Shown here piece after piece: positions 1 to 7,865 of a stretch of 64,000 nucleotides of DNA. Positions within the stretch are counted from its first letter, which is position 1, and each line of letters opens with the position of its first letter. The stretch is from Roseimaritima ulvae (GTDB taxonomy: Bacteria > Planctomycetota > Planctomycetia > Pirellulales > Pirellulaceae). The notes below the pieces were generated by a model. That model saw only the letters and a program-made list of their open reading frames with translations, ran no database searches and was not told the origin of the DNA. The stretch covers positions 1,426,001-1,490,000 of the forward strand of contig NZ_CP042914.1 in the NCBI RefSeq assembly GCF_008065135.1, in the 5' to 3' direction. Both the position numbers and the translations under genes were made by a program.

Positions 1-620
1 CGGCTCTGTGGCGATTCCGGGGGTCCGTCCAGCAGGCCTTCCACGTCGGACAAGATGACCAGCAGGGCGTCCTGCAGCAGGCCGGAAACGGCGGCGGCCA
101 TGCGGTCGTTATCGCCAAAGGTGGTCATCAGTTCTTCGATGGCGACCGAATCGTTTTCGTTGATCACGGCGATGGCGCCCAGGTCGTGGATCTGCGACAG
201 GGCATTGCGGACGTTCAGATAACTGGTGCGGTGCCGCAGGTCTTCGGCCGTCAGCAGGACCTGAGCCGCGTGGAAGCCGCCCTGGGACATCGCCGCTTCG
301 TAGACCTGGATTAGGTTGGCTTGCCCGATGGCGGCCACGGCCTGCAGTTTGGCCAGCCCGGTCGGGCGGCTGGTCAGCCCCAATCGCCCCATCCCCGCTC
401 CCACCGCTCCGCTGCTGACCAGGATGGTTTGGCAGCCCGTCGCGGCGATTTGGCACAGTTGGGTGGAAAGTCGTTGCACCTGCTGCTGGTCGAGCTGGCC
501 GTCGGGGGTGGTCAGCACGCGGGTTCCCACTTTGACAATGATCCGCTGAGCTTTGGCCAGCACCGCGGCGCGTTGAGGGTCCGTAGCGGAGCTTTGGTGG
601 GGGGGAGGGGTGGTGGTCAC
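1..620 (-). CDS. proB: Glutamate 5-kinase, N-terminal part (runs off window)
   Basis: Reading the minus strand gives an amino-acid-kinase N-terminus with IVKVGTRVLTTPDGQLD, then ILVSSGAVGAGMGRLGL, INENDSVAIEEL and FGDNDRMAAAVSGLL, ending at VILSDVEGLLDG at the window edge. These are the phosphate-binding, substrate and nucleotide motifs of glutamate 5-kinase, which phosphorylates glutamate in the first step of proline synthesis in the cytoplasm. About 206 residues are present and the C-terminal part lies outside. No ATG lies upstream in frame. I chose the GTG at 620 because it leaves a short leader (TDPQRAAVLAKAQ) before the kinase core; the GTG at 563 is an alternative. The gene diverges from the acyl-chain cluster that starts at 761. 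Confidence 0.86.
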   Translation of the reverse strand, partial: MTTTPPPHQSSATDPQRAAVLAKAQRIIVKVGTRVLTTPDGQLDQQQVQRLSTQLCQIAATGCQTILVSSGAVGAGMGRLGLTSRPTGLAKLQAVAAIGQANLIQVYEAAMSQGGFHAAQVLLTAEDLRHRTSYLNVRNALSQIHDLGAIAVINENDSVAIEELMTTFGDNDRMAAAVSGLLQDALLVILSDVEGLLDGPPESPQS

Positions 621-760
621 GGAGGGGCTTGGGTGTGAGGTCGTCAGGGGGAAGTGGGGGTGCAGCGGTGGTAGTGTACGAAAGGCCGGTTGAGTCGAGA
701 ATTACTCGTAACTATTCTATGGCTTTTCCAGATCCTTGAAACAACGACCTTATTCCCGAA

Positions 761-1243
761 ATGCGATATAGCCAGCTGGAAACGATTACCGAGCTCGTGC
801 CCGGCCGCAAGCTTGTCGCCACGCGGACGTTGCAGGCAAATGAACACTATTTGCTGGATCATTTCCCGCGTTTTCCAGTGATGCCGGGCGTGATGATGCT
901 CGAAGCCCTGCATCAAGCGGCCTTCTGGATGATCTATACCGGTGACGATTTTGCGTACCCGCTGGTCCTGCTGCGGGAAGCCAAGGGCGTCAAATTCGGC
1001 GATTTTCTGGCTCCCGGCGAAACCCTGGTGGTCACCGCCGAATGGATGAAAGAAGCAGACAACATCGTGACGGTGAAGGCCAAAGCCTGTAAGGGCGACA
1101 AAACCACCGTCTCGGCACGACTTATCTTAGAAAAAAAATTAACCGGTGACCCAGACCGCCTGGCGACCGATGAATTTGTGCGGGGACAGATGAAAAAGCA
1201 ATTTTCTGAATTGTTTGGCCAGCCTGTTTCCGCTACAGCGTAG
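761..1243 (+). CDS. FabZ-like 3-hydroxyacyl-ACP dehydratase
   Basis: A 160-residue hotdog-fold protein. The signature HFPRFPVMPGVMMLEALHQA (around residues 35-54) holds the FabZ catalytic His and the downstream Glu, so it should dehydrate 3-hydroxyacyl-ACP. The length matches FabZ (about 150). It is the first gene of a same-strand cluster with an acyl carrier protein, a second hotdog protein and a FabF-type synthase, so a dedicated acyl-chain pathway is likely, either housekeeping or for a special lipid. I leave the symbol empty because the organism may have another primary fabZ. Confidence 0.85.
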   Translation: MRYSQLETITELVPGRKLVATRTLQANEHYLLDHFPRFPVMPGVMMLEALHQAAFWMIYTGDDFAYPLVLLREAKGVKFGDFLAPGETLVVTAEWMKEADNIVTVKAKACKGDKTTVSARLILEKKLTGDPDRLATDEFVRGQMKKQFSELFGQPVSATA

Positions 1244-1312
1244 CTTCTGCTATCGCACATTAGCTCAATCAGACATTTCTTTCCAACAGACAACTCAATC
1301 AGGAACCAAGTG

Positions 1313-1699
1313 ATGGCTCATACCGAAGAAGAAATTTTCCAAAAGGTCCGCGAAGCATTGGAAGATGCGCTGGGTGTCGATGAAGACGAAGTGACTCCCG
1401 AAGCGACTTTGGTAGGCGACTTGGGGGCCGAATCGATCGACTTCTTGGACATCGTGTTCAAATTGGAGAAGGCCTTCGATATCCAGATCCCTCGTGAAGA
1501 ACTGTGGCCTGAAGACATCCTGACCAACAGCACCTACGTCGACGACGGCAAGGTCACCCCCGAAGGCTTGGAAGAACTCAAGCGTCGTATGCCCTGGGCC
1601 AACCTCAGCAATTTCGAACAGAACCCCCGCGTTCAAGATTTCGGCAACCTGCTGACCGTCCAAGACATGTGCTCGTACGTCAAAGCCAAAGCGGCTTAG
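1313..1699 (+). CDS. Acyl carrier protein, long form
   Basis: A 128-residue acidic protein with the acyl carrier fold: EEIFQKVREALEDALGVDEDEV, then GDLGAESIDFLDIVFKLEKAF, in which the Ser of GAESID is the expected phosphopantetheine attachment site. A normal ACP is about 80 residues. This one has roughly 45 extra after helix II (around residues 70-115, containing YVDDGKVTPEGLEELKRRMP) before the last helix, which carries LTVQDMCSYV. I use the ATG at 1313; a GTG at 1310 is directly adjacent in frame and would add one Met. It probably carries the intermediates handled by the flanking dehydratase-like proteins and the FabF synthase. Confidence 0.88.
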   Translation: MAHTEEEIFQKVREALEDALGVDEDEVTPEATLVGDLGAESIDFLDIVFKLEKAFDIQIPREELWPEDILTNSTYVDDGKVTPEGLEELKRRMPWANLSNFEQNPRVQDFGNLLTVQDMCSYVKAKAA

Positions 1700-1763
1700 C
1701 GTCGGACCATCGAAAACCTGCTTCCCCATTTTATCTGCTTTCCTTGTCTTAGGGTGGTGCGCG

Positions 1764-2270
1764 ATGCGTTGGTTGTGGCTGGATCGTTTCACCGAATTTG
1801 AAAGCGGAAGCCACGCCAAGGGTCTCAAGTGCGTCGCCTTGGATGAGGAAGTGGTCGATAAATATATCCCGGGATACCCCGTCCTGCCGCCCACGTTGAT
1901 CATTGAAGGTCTGGCGCAGTTGGGAGGGATCCTGGTTTCGGAGCACTTTGATTTCACTGTTCGCACGGTGTTGGGAAAAGTGAATCGAGCCATCTATCAC
2001 CGGATGGCTCGGCCGGGGGACCAGTTGGAATACTACGCCAAACTGGAAAATACCCAGTCCGAGGGGGCGATCTGCAGCTGTACCTGTCATTGCGACGGTG
2101 AATTGCTGGCGGAAATCGATTTGATGTTCGCCTTTCTGGACGCGGATCGGTTTGGTGTCGAGTCGATGTTTAACGACGGCGACTTGCTATCCATGTTGCG
2201 GCTGATGAATTTGTTCCATGTGGCCAAGGACGCCAATGGACAACCGCTGGAAATATCGCCAAACTTGTAA
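1764..2270 (+). CDS. Hotdog-fold FabZ/FabA-like protein lacking the catalytic His
   Basis: A 168-residue protein aligning by eye with FabZ: an early DRFTEF, then YIPGYPVLPPTLIIEGLAQ at about residues 35-53 and GKVNRAIYHRMARPGDQL further on. In FabZ the corresponding motif starts HFPGHP; here the His position is Tyr, although the downstream Glu (IIEGLAQ) is kept. It may therefore be a non-catalytic partner, an isomerase-like variant or a binding subunit. It sits between the ACP (65 bp upstream) and FabF (51 bp downstream) on the same strand. The family assignment is firm; the activity is uncertain. Confidence 0.78.
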   Translation: MRWLWLDRFTEFESGSHAKGLKCVALDEEVVDKYIPGYPVLPPTLIIEGLAQLGGILVSEHFDFTVRTVLGKVNRAIYHRMARPGDQLEYYAKLENTQSEGAICSCTCHCDGELLAEIDLMFAFLDADRFGVESMFNDGDLLSMLRLMNLFHVAKDANGQPLEISPNL

Positions 2271-2321
2271 CTGCTTGCTGTTTGCCTTCCCCCCTATTCC
2301 ACGCACCTTTCGCGGAACCAC

Positions 2322-3605
2322 ATGCGTCGACGAGTCGTTGTTACTGGTGTCGGTATGATCAACCCCATGGGGCATGACGTCCAAACCGTCTGGTCCGGTC
2401 TGCAAGAAGGCAAAAGTGGGGTGGGTTACACCACGCTGTTTGACGCCAGCGGGTTTCCTACCAGGATTTCTGCCGAGGTTAAAAATTGGGATATCACCGA
2501 TGCTGGTGAATCCGCCGAGCAGTGGAAGCACCGCGGCCGGCACACCAAATTTGCCGCCGGCGCGGCCAAACAAGCCATCGCCGACAGCGGGGTGTTGGAC
2601 CAGGACCTGGACCCCACCCGGTTTGGCATCTACCTGGGCAGTGGCGAAGGTAATCAGGACTTCCTGGCCTTCTCGCAGATGATGGCCGCTTCGCTGGCCG
2701 ACGGCGAGTACGACGCCGACAAATTCATCCGCAAAGGCATGGAGATCCTCAATCCGGCACTCGAGCTGGAGCAGGAGCCCAACATGCCCGCCGCCCATCT
2801 GGCCGGCATGTTCAACGCTCAAGGCCCCAACTACAACTGCCTGACCGCCTGTGCGGCCAGCAGCCAAGCCGTGGGAGAAGCGACCGAAATCATTCGCCGC
2901 GGCGATGCCGATGTGATGCTCTCGGGCGGCACGCACAGCATGATCCATCCGTTTGGCGTCACCGGATTTAATCTGCTCACGGCACTCAGCGAACGCAACG
3001 ACGAACCGACCAAGGCCAGTCGCCCCTTTGATGCCACCCGCGATGGGTTTGTGCTGGGCGAAGGTTCCGCGATGGTGGTGCTGGAAGAACTGGAATTTGC
3101 TCGGCGCCGCGGCGCCACGATCTACGGCGAAGTGCTGGGCTACGGCACCACCGCCGACGCTTACCGGATCACCGACATTCCACCCGATGGGCATGGCGGT
3201 ATCGCCAGCATGCGGATGTCGATCGCCGACGCCAAATTGAATCCTGAAGACATCGGTTACGTCAACGCGCACGGTACCAGCACGACGGTCAACGACAAAG
3301 TCGAAACGCTGGCCTGCCGAACCGTGTTTGGCGAAGCTGCGGACAAAATCCCCGTCAGCAGCACCAAGAGCATGATGGGGCACCTGATCGCCGCCGCCGG
3401 CGTGACGGAAATGATTGTCTGTTTGTTGACCATCCGCGACTCGGTCCTGCCGCCCACGATCAACTACCACAATCCCGATCCGCTGTGCGATCTGGACTAT
3501 GTACCCAACGAAGCCCGGCCCGGAAAGGTCCGCTACGCCCTAAATAACAGCTTCGGCTTCGGCGGTCAAAACGTGACGCTGTGCTTGGGCCGATTCGACG
3601 GCTAG
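2322..3605 (+). CDS. fabF: Beta-ketoacyl-ACP synthase II (FabF/KAS II type)
   Basis: A 427-residue thiolase-fold condensing enzyme. It starts MRRRVVVTGVGMINPMG, has the active-site Cys in CLTACAASSQ (around residue 174), the first His in NAHGTST and the second in KSMMGHLIAAAGVTE, and ends with the usual NNSFGFGGQN. Cys-His-His is the KAS I/II triad, so it should condense malonyl-ACP with acyl-ACP. Length is normal for FabF. It is the last gene of the FabZ-like/ACP/hotdog/KAS cluster. Repeat family A begins 3 bp after its TAG stop. Confidence 0.92.
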   Translation: MRRRVVVTGVGMINPMGHDVQTVWSGLQEGKSGVGYTTLFDASGFPTRISAEVKNWDITDAGESAEQWKHRGRHTKFAAGAAKQAIADSGVLDQDLDPTRFGIYLGSGEGNQDFLAFSQMMAASLADGEYDADKFIRKGMEILNPALELEQEPNMPAAHLAGMFNAQGPNYNCLTACAASSQAVGEATEIIRRGDADVMLSGGTHSMIHPFGVTGFNLLTALSERNDEPTKASRPFDATRDGFVLGEGSAMVVLEELEFARRRGATIYGEVLGYGTTADAYRITDIPPDGHGGIASMRMSIADAKLNPEDIGYVNAHGTSTTVNDKVETLACRTVFGEAADKIPVSSTKSMMGHLIAAAGVTEMIVCLLTIRDSVLPPTINYHNPDPLCDLDYVPNEARPGKVRYALNNSFGFGGQNVTLCLGRFDG

Positions 3606-3607
3606 CT

Positions 3608-3997
3608 CGTTTAACCCGTAGCCGGAGGAGACGCCTGACTTAACAGCGTTGAATTGCCATACGGCCACACTTCACCCTCCCCCTGGGAGGGTCGAGCGTC
3701 AGCGAGGGGAGGGTGTTTCGGCTGCGGATAACGGCTCTGACGACCTGCAAGTCCAACGCACCTTTTCCGCTCGTTCCTCGCCAGCCTCCCAGAGGGAGGG
3801 TGCAATGCTATTAAGTCAGGCGTCTCCGGAGGCGCAACCGCGGGCTGCCGCGGATGTCGGCAATCACGGTCGACACACTTCACCGATTCGCTTCGGTCCA
3901 CATGGCCCGGTGGACAACGCCGGCGCCTGCGGAGCCTGGTAGATCCGATGGTGCGGGCAATGCCTTTTCCAGGCTCCTCCGGCTACGGGTTAAACGA
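3608..3997. repeat. Repeat family A, copy between fabF and the TPR gene
   Basis: Bounded by CGTTTAACCCGTAG (3608 on) and its reverse complement CTACGGGTTAAACG (ending at about 3996). The ends are complementary over about 23 nt, with GGAGGAG on the left matched by CTCCTCC on the right. Before the right end lies an inner stem GGAGCCTGG/CCAGGCTCC with a loop of about 30 nt. It fills the gap between two convergent gene ends. A MITE-like insert (3627-3827) lies inside it. Nothing else in 3606-4046 looks coding. Confidence 0.85.
3627..3827. mobile_element. MITE-like insert E1 nested in repeat A
   Basis: About 200 bp with near-perfect terminal inverted repeats of 21 nt: GGAGACGCCTGACTTAACAG at the left (3627) and TATTAAGTCAGGCGTCTCC at the right (to 3827), one mismatch in the part compared. 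Just inside are short GGGAGGG/CCCTCCC hairpins. It has no transposase gene. The same end motif recurs at 9326-9401. Mobility is inferred from the ends and the nested position. Confidence 0.6.
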
Positions 3998-4046
3998 GGT
4001 AGCCGGAGGCTCTACGCTGCCGCCGCTGTGCGGCTGATACGATTGC

Positions 4047-5243
4047 TCAACGAACTGATCTAAGCGAATTCAAGCAGCCGAAATGCTCGACCGTCAGGGC
4101 CGACAGAATCTTATCGGCTTGTGCACTGCGTTCGGGGCTCAGCTGCTTGCCGGCCATCGCGTGCGTGCGGGCTAAGTCGGTTTTCTGGTGTTCCTGGTAA
4201 CATTGCGCCAGCAGCAGGTGGTTCTCGCCGCTGGGGGCCACCGCGACCAGTTCCGCATACGCCCGCTCTTCCAGCCCACGCTGGTTCAGCTGGCGTGCGG
4301 CGTAACCGATGCCACGCAGTGCACTGGCCAAGCCCTCGGGAGGTTGATCGGCGTCCTGGGCGATCTGCTCTCGCCAATATTCGGCGGATGCCTGATAGGC
4401 CGCCAAGCTGGCTTGCGGCTGTTCCATCCGTTGGTAGCACAGCCCTTGATAGTCCAGTGCGATCGGGTGGAAGCGTTCGCCATGGAGCAACGGTTGCAGA
4501 CAGACTAGAGCTTGTTCGTGCCGGTCCAGCTGCATCAACAACACGACCCTCTGCCCGATGGCCGTCAGAGAGTGTGGTTGCGGAGGAGTGGATTCAAGTT
4601 GCGATTGCAGTTGCGTTTGGGCTTGTCGCAGTTCCTGCTGCAGGCCTGCAACGTTCAGCTCGCCGATCGTGCGTTGGGGTTGCAGTTGCATCAGCTGAGC
4701 CGATTGCCGGCACGCTCGCGTAACGCGTTGGTCGTTTAGCGATTGCTGCAGGTCGTTGTGTAGTCCCTGAGCGATCGAATCGTTGTAGGCCGCGGGGATG
4801 GCGAGCAGCAGTGCCAGGAAGCCGACATCCCAGCTCCACGGCAGCACGCGATGCTGCAGCTGCGACGGGGTGCGAAGCGAAGCAGCCAGTATGGCGGCCA
4901 GCGTCGCCGATCCGGCCACCAAAACCTGCCATGGCCATGTTGCTCGTGTGGCCAAGCCGGCTGCGATTTGCAGATGGATGATCTGGAAGCCGACCAGGGC
5001 GACCGCTGCTGCCGCGGCGGCGATGCCGGCCCGCACCGCCCTGCTCTGCCCTTGCAGACGTTGCCTGAGCCGCAACCCGGCAGGCAGCGACGCCAGCACG
5101 CAGCAGGCCACCACATCGGGACGGGCAAATAGCGGCACCGCGTCACCGGCTGCGGTGCTCAGCCAACTAAAAAACGCGATCACCGCGGCCACGGCCAGCA
5201 GGATCCACATCCATTCCAACGATGATTGGCTGTTGCTATTCAT
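4047..5243 (-). CDS. Membrane-anchored TPR-like protein of unknown function
   Basis: A 398-residue protein. The first roughly 160 residues carry about four hydrophobic segments (WMWILLAVAAVIAFF, VACCVLASLPAGL, AAAAAVALVGFQIIHL, VGFLALLLAIPAAY). The rest is soluble, alpha-helical and Ala/Gln/Leu-rich with TPR-like periodicity (ALVCLQPLLHGERFHPIALD, YQGLCYQRMEQPQASLAAY). I place the start at the ATG at 5243 because it overlaps the preceding stop as ATGA (5240-5243), suggesting translational coupling. It is the last gene of the five-gene run from 8957. The TPR part may be a protein-interaction scaffold; no enzymatic motif is seen. Confidence 0.7.
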   Translation of the reverse strand: MNSNSQSSLEWMWILLAVAAVIAFFSWLSTAAGDAVPLFARPDVVACCVLASLPAGLRLRQRLQGQSRAVRAGIAAAAAAVALVGFQIIHLQIAAGLATRATWPWQVLVAGSATLAAILAASLRTPSQLQHRVLPWSWDVGFLALLLAIPAAYNDSIAQGLHNDLQQSLNDQRVTRACRQSAQLMQLQPQRTIGELNVAGLQQELRQAQTQLQSQLESTPPQPHSLTAIGQRVVLLMQLDRHEQALVCLQPLLHGERFHPIALDYQGLCYQRMEQPQASLAAYQASAEYWREQIAQDADQPPEGLASALRGIGYAARQLNQRGLEERAYAELVAVAPSGENHLLLAQCYQEHQKTDLARTHAMAGKQLSPERSAQADKILSALTVEHFGCLNSLRSVR

Positions 5244-6331
5244 GATGCACCTGAGCCGGCTACCGCGGGACGTTGTCGAGGAGCTTTCCAGATCATGCCG
5301 TCGAACCCATAGTGCAGAAACGCGACCATCAGATTGATCAGCACCCAAAATTCAAACCAACCTCGCGAGACCAAGTAATTGCCCGCGCCGATGACCACCA
5401 CAAACACCAGCAGGAACAACAGCCAGGTGCGAGCCATGGCGTTGAACAGTCGAGCTGTGGATTTTGATTTCTGCACCGACCAGGTAACGATCGACATGTA
5501 TTCCAGGGAATGGAACACGGCCGAAGCCAGGGCCAGCTGAATCACCAGTTGTGACTGCTGCCAATGCGCGGCCGCCAACATGGCCACAAACAAGGTCAGC
5601 ATGCTGGTCAGGTAGGCAAAGCTGGGAAAGCCATCGCGGGGACGTCGCATCCAGCGCACGGCCTGGCGAATGATAAACAAGCCGGGCACAACCAGGACCG
5701 CCGGGTCCAGCCAAGCGGCGATCGTTTGACCGCCCAAGCCGCCGTCCGGCCAACCCCAGCCGGCCACGCGAGCGATCACGTATAACAGGAAACCGCGGAA
5801 GGCGAGTTTCTCCAGCCGCACAATGCGTGCGTCGCTGGAGCTGGTCGAGCGGCGTTCGTAGATTCGGAAAATGCCGTGATGCTGGGAAGCGAAATGCCAA
5901 GCGTTCCACAGATAGTCGATCGCTCCCAAACAGATCAATGAACCAGAGCCCAGTCGCAGGCAGAGGCAAGCCGCCACGACCACCAACGTGAACCCCATGA
6001 AAGTCCACTTGCGGTCGGCGTACTTTTGATGGTCCGCAGCGACCAGGATCAGTGTGATCCAGCGATGGGGGGCGGTGATAAAGTAGATCTGCCAGAACAG
6101 CAAGCTCTGATGGGTGGTGATGCCGCCGGCGATATCGACCAGCAGCAACAGCGGCCAAAACAGGTTGGCGATAAACAGCAGGTCGACGGCGGGGGAAAAC
6201 AGGAACCCACGCTCATTCGTCGGCAGTGGGGGTGCGGATCCAGTGGTCGTGGAAGGCGATGCCGGCTGTCCACTCGACGGCCGGCATGTGGCACTGGATG
6301 CAGTCTCCGGTGGGCTTTTGAGGGCAGTCAT
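5240..6331 (-). CDS. Polytopic membrane protein with conserved-looking His residues, unknown function
   Basis: A protein of up to 363 residues with about eight hydrophobic segments (LLFIANLFWPLLLLVDIAGG through WLLFLLVFVVVIGAGNYLV). His/aromatic motifs sit near membrane boundaries: TAPHRWITLILVAADH, WNAWHFASQHHGIFRIYERR and AFLHYGFDGMIW. The clustered His could bind metal or heme, but I recognise no named family. The start is uncertain: ATG 6331 gives a 118-bp overlap with the cytochrome gene and a low-complexity leader, while the membrane core begins near 6205, so a non-ATG start close to 6220 is possible. Its stop overlaps the start of the TPR gene. Confidence 0.65.
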   Translation of the reverse strand: MTALKSPPETASSATCRPSSGQPASPSTTTGSAPPLPTNERGFLFSPAVDLLFIANLFWPLLLLVDIAGGITTHQSLLFWQIYFITAPHRWITLILVAADHQKYADRKWTFMGFTLVVVAACLCLRLGSGSLICLGAIDYLWNAWHFASQHHGIFRIYERRSTSSSDARIVRLEKLAFRGFLLYVIARVAGWGWPDGGLGGQTIAAWLDPAVLVVPGLFIIRQAVRWMRRPRDGFPSFAYLTSMLTLFVAMLAAAHWQQSQLVIQLALASAVFHSLEYMSIVTWSVQKSKSTARLFNAMARTWLLFLLVFVVVIGAGNYLVSRGWFEFWVLINLMVAFLHYGFDGMIWKAPRQRPAVAGSGAS

Positions 6332-7424
6332 GGGAGGTGTTGGGTTGGTGACATTGTTGGCAGTTGCGGATGTGTTGCGGGCGGCTGGTCGAGACCGCAT
6401 CGTGAGGATCGTGGCAGGTGGAACAGGTCATGTTGCCGGGCGATTCGGTGTAACAGCGGCTGCGCTGCAATCCGTAAGGTTGAAACCTGGCCAATTCGTT
6501 GGCCGTCGCATCGGGGGATACCGAGCGGGCGTCTCGATGGCATTGGCTGCAGACGGCCATGTAGGAGGTGGCGTCATTGAATTGCACCAGAGGCTGGGCC
6601 TGTTCGGCCAGTCCCTGTTCGGCCATTTGGACGTGTTTCTTGCGGGGGCCATGGCAGCGTTCGCAGCCCACGTTGGCGATGTAAAGGTCGTCGCGGATGG
6701 GCAGTTCCGGAGGCGGGTTCATGGTCGTGTGACAGGCCAGGCAAGCCCTTACCCCGGCGGCATCCAGCGGCCGTCCGTAACATTCGATCGTCGCCGGGTC
6801 GAACCGTTCGAATCGCTCGTGGTCGGGCGTCAGGCCCAGACCGTCGCGATGGGCCAGATACGACCAACGGAACTCCAGGCCGCGCTGGGACGCTTCGTCG
6901 ACCCAGATCGGCGTTTGGGCGTGCGTGCCCGAACCCAGCAACCAACTGACCGGCAGCGACGGCGTTTGCGGATGCGCGTCGTCGAAGACCATCAACGCAT
7001 CGCCGCGTTGCTCGAAGCGAAAGGTTTGCTCGCGGTGTGTGTCTTGGTAGGGCGGCCCATCGGTCAGCCGGGCGGCCAGCTGCGAGGCGGACATGCGGAT
7101 CGCCGTGTGCGAGTGGCCGCTGCGCTGGTGGGCTTGGAATTCTTTTTCGTGGCAACTGGCGCAGGCTTGATCACCGGCGAAATTCGCGTCGATCAACTGC
7201 CGCCAGGCGACCAGTTTGGTTTCAATCGCTGCGCTGGCAGGAGAGCCGTTGGCAGGCGTCGGCGGTGGCGTGCCGGTTGGGCTTGCGTTCCAGCCAGCGG
7301 TGCCGTTCCAGCCGCCCGTCAAATAGATCATCGCCGCTGCCAAGCCAATGACAACGGCGATGGGGAGGATCAGACGCCGCGGGTTCAGCTGGTTCAACCC
7401 AGAGGCGCCGTTTCGATTTTCCAT
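6213..7424 (-). CDS. Membrane-anchored multiheme cytochrome c (seven CxxCH)
   Basis: A 403-residue protein with an N-terminal membrane anchor (RRLILPIAVVIGLAAAMIYL) followed by a periplasmic domain with seven heme-binding motifs in order: CASCH, CLACH, CERCH, CSQCH, CSTCH, CQQCH and CIQCH. The spacing resembles the cytochrome c554 / multiheme nitrite-reductase-like superfamily seen in planctomycetes, but I see no diagnostic catalytic motif. A role in periplasmic electron transfer is likely. The start overlaps the end of the upstream lipoprotein gene by 31 bp, and its 3' end overlaps the next membrane-protein gene, consistent with one operon. Confidence 0.88.
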   Translation of the reverse strand: MENRNGASGLNQLNPRRLILPIAVVIGLAAAMIYLTGGWNGTAGWNASPTGTPPPTPANGSPASAAIETKLVAWRQLIDANFAGDQACASCHEKEFQAHQRSGHSHTAIRMSASQLAARLTDGPPYQDTHREQTFRFEQRGDALMVFDDAHPQTPSLPVSWLLGSGTHAQTPIWVDEASQRGLEFRWSYLAHRDGLGLTPDHERFERFDPATIECYGRPLDAAGVRACLACHTTMNPPPELPIRDDLYIANVGCERCHGPRKKHVQMAEQGLAEQAQPLVQFNDATSYMAVCSQCHRDARSVSPDATANELARFQPYGLQRSRCYTESPGNMTCSTCHDPHDAVSTSRPQHIRNCQQCHQPNTSHDCPQKPTGDCIQCHMPAVEWTAGIAFHDHWIRTPTADE

Positions 7425-7819
7425 TCTTCGCCTACACGCTTCAGCGTCCAGGTTTGTTGGGAATTTTTGGCGGATGTGGTGCTGCGGCTGCTGTCGCTGC
7501 CACCGCTGGCGTGTACGCCGCCAAAAATCTTGACGTCCAACGTGGCGGTATCGTCTTGGATTTGCGGATCGCCGACGACTTCGTAACCACAGGCCGCGTA
7601 GTCTTTGCGATTCTTCGGTGCCACGCCGGGAACGAAGGATTCGGCAAACATGGCTTCGTCACCGGCCGCATCGCCCAAGCCCTCGATGGTGGCGTAGGCG
7701 TCTTGTTCGAGCGTCGACTCGGCCGCAGGACCGGCACCACAGCCGGTGAAGCAGACCAGGCTGAGTGCGAAGAGCGAGAGCGCCATCGAGGGGCGGGAAA
7801 ACAGTTGCTGACAGTTCAT
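7394..7819 (-). CDS. Small lipoprotein of unknown function
   Basis: A 141-residue protein whose N-terminus MNCQQLFSRPSMALSLFALS leads to the lipobox-like LVCFTGCGAG, so it is a probable lipoprotein. The mature part is acidic and short, ending WTLKRVGEEWKIETAPLG, which looks like the last strands of an NTF2/DUF4878-type fold; that is only a resemblance. The ATG at 7819 is chosen because it immediately precedes the signal peptide. It lies 46 bp after the DUF1559 gene, a pairing frequent in planctomycetes from general knowledge. Confidence 0.72.
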   Translation of the reverse strand: MNCQQLFSRPSMALSLFALSLVCFTGCGAGPAAESTLEQDAYATIEGLGDAAGDEAMFAESFVPGVAPKNRKDYAACGYEVVGDPQIQDDTATLDVKIFGGVHASGGSDSSRSTTSAKNSQQTWTLKRVGEEWKIETAPLG

Positions 7820-7865
7820 CGTTATCGAATTTAGGGAAGGAAGAAATAAAGGTTGAGTACAGCGA

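Noticed and set aside
1310-1312. GTG one codon before the ACP ATG as start
   Set aside because: ATG 1313 directly follows and gives the standard N-terminus; the GTG would add a single residue.
2187-3470. Long open frame antisense to fabF
   Set aside because: It is the mirror of a high-GC coding gene with all FabF motifs; the antisense protein has no domain and no start signal.
6114-7586. 490-codon plus-strand frame over the cytochrome and lipoprotein genes
   Set aside because: The minus strand encodes seven CxxCH motifs and a lipobox; the plus-strand product shows no pattern.
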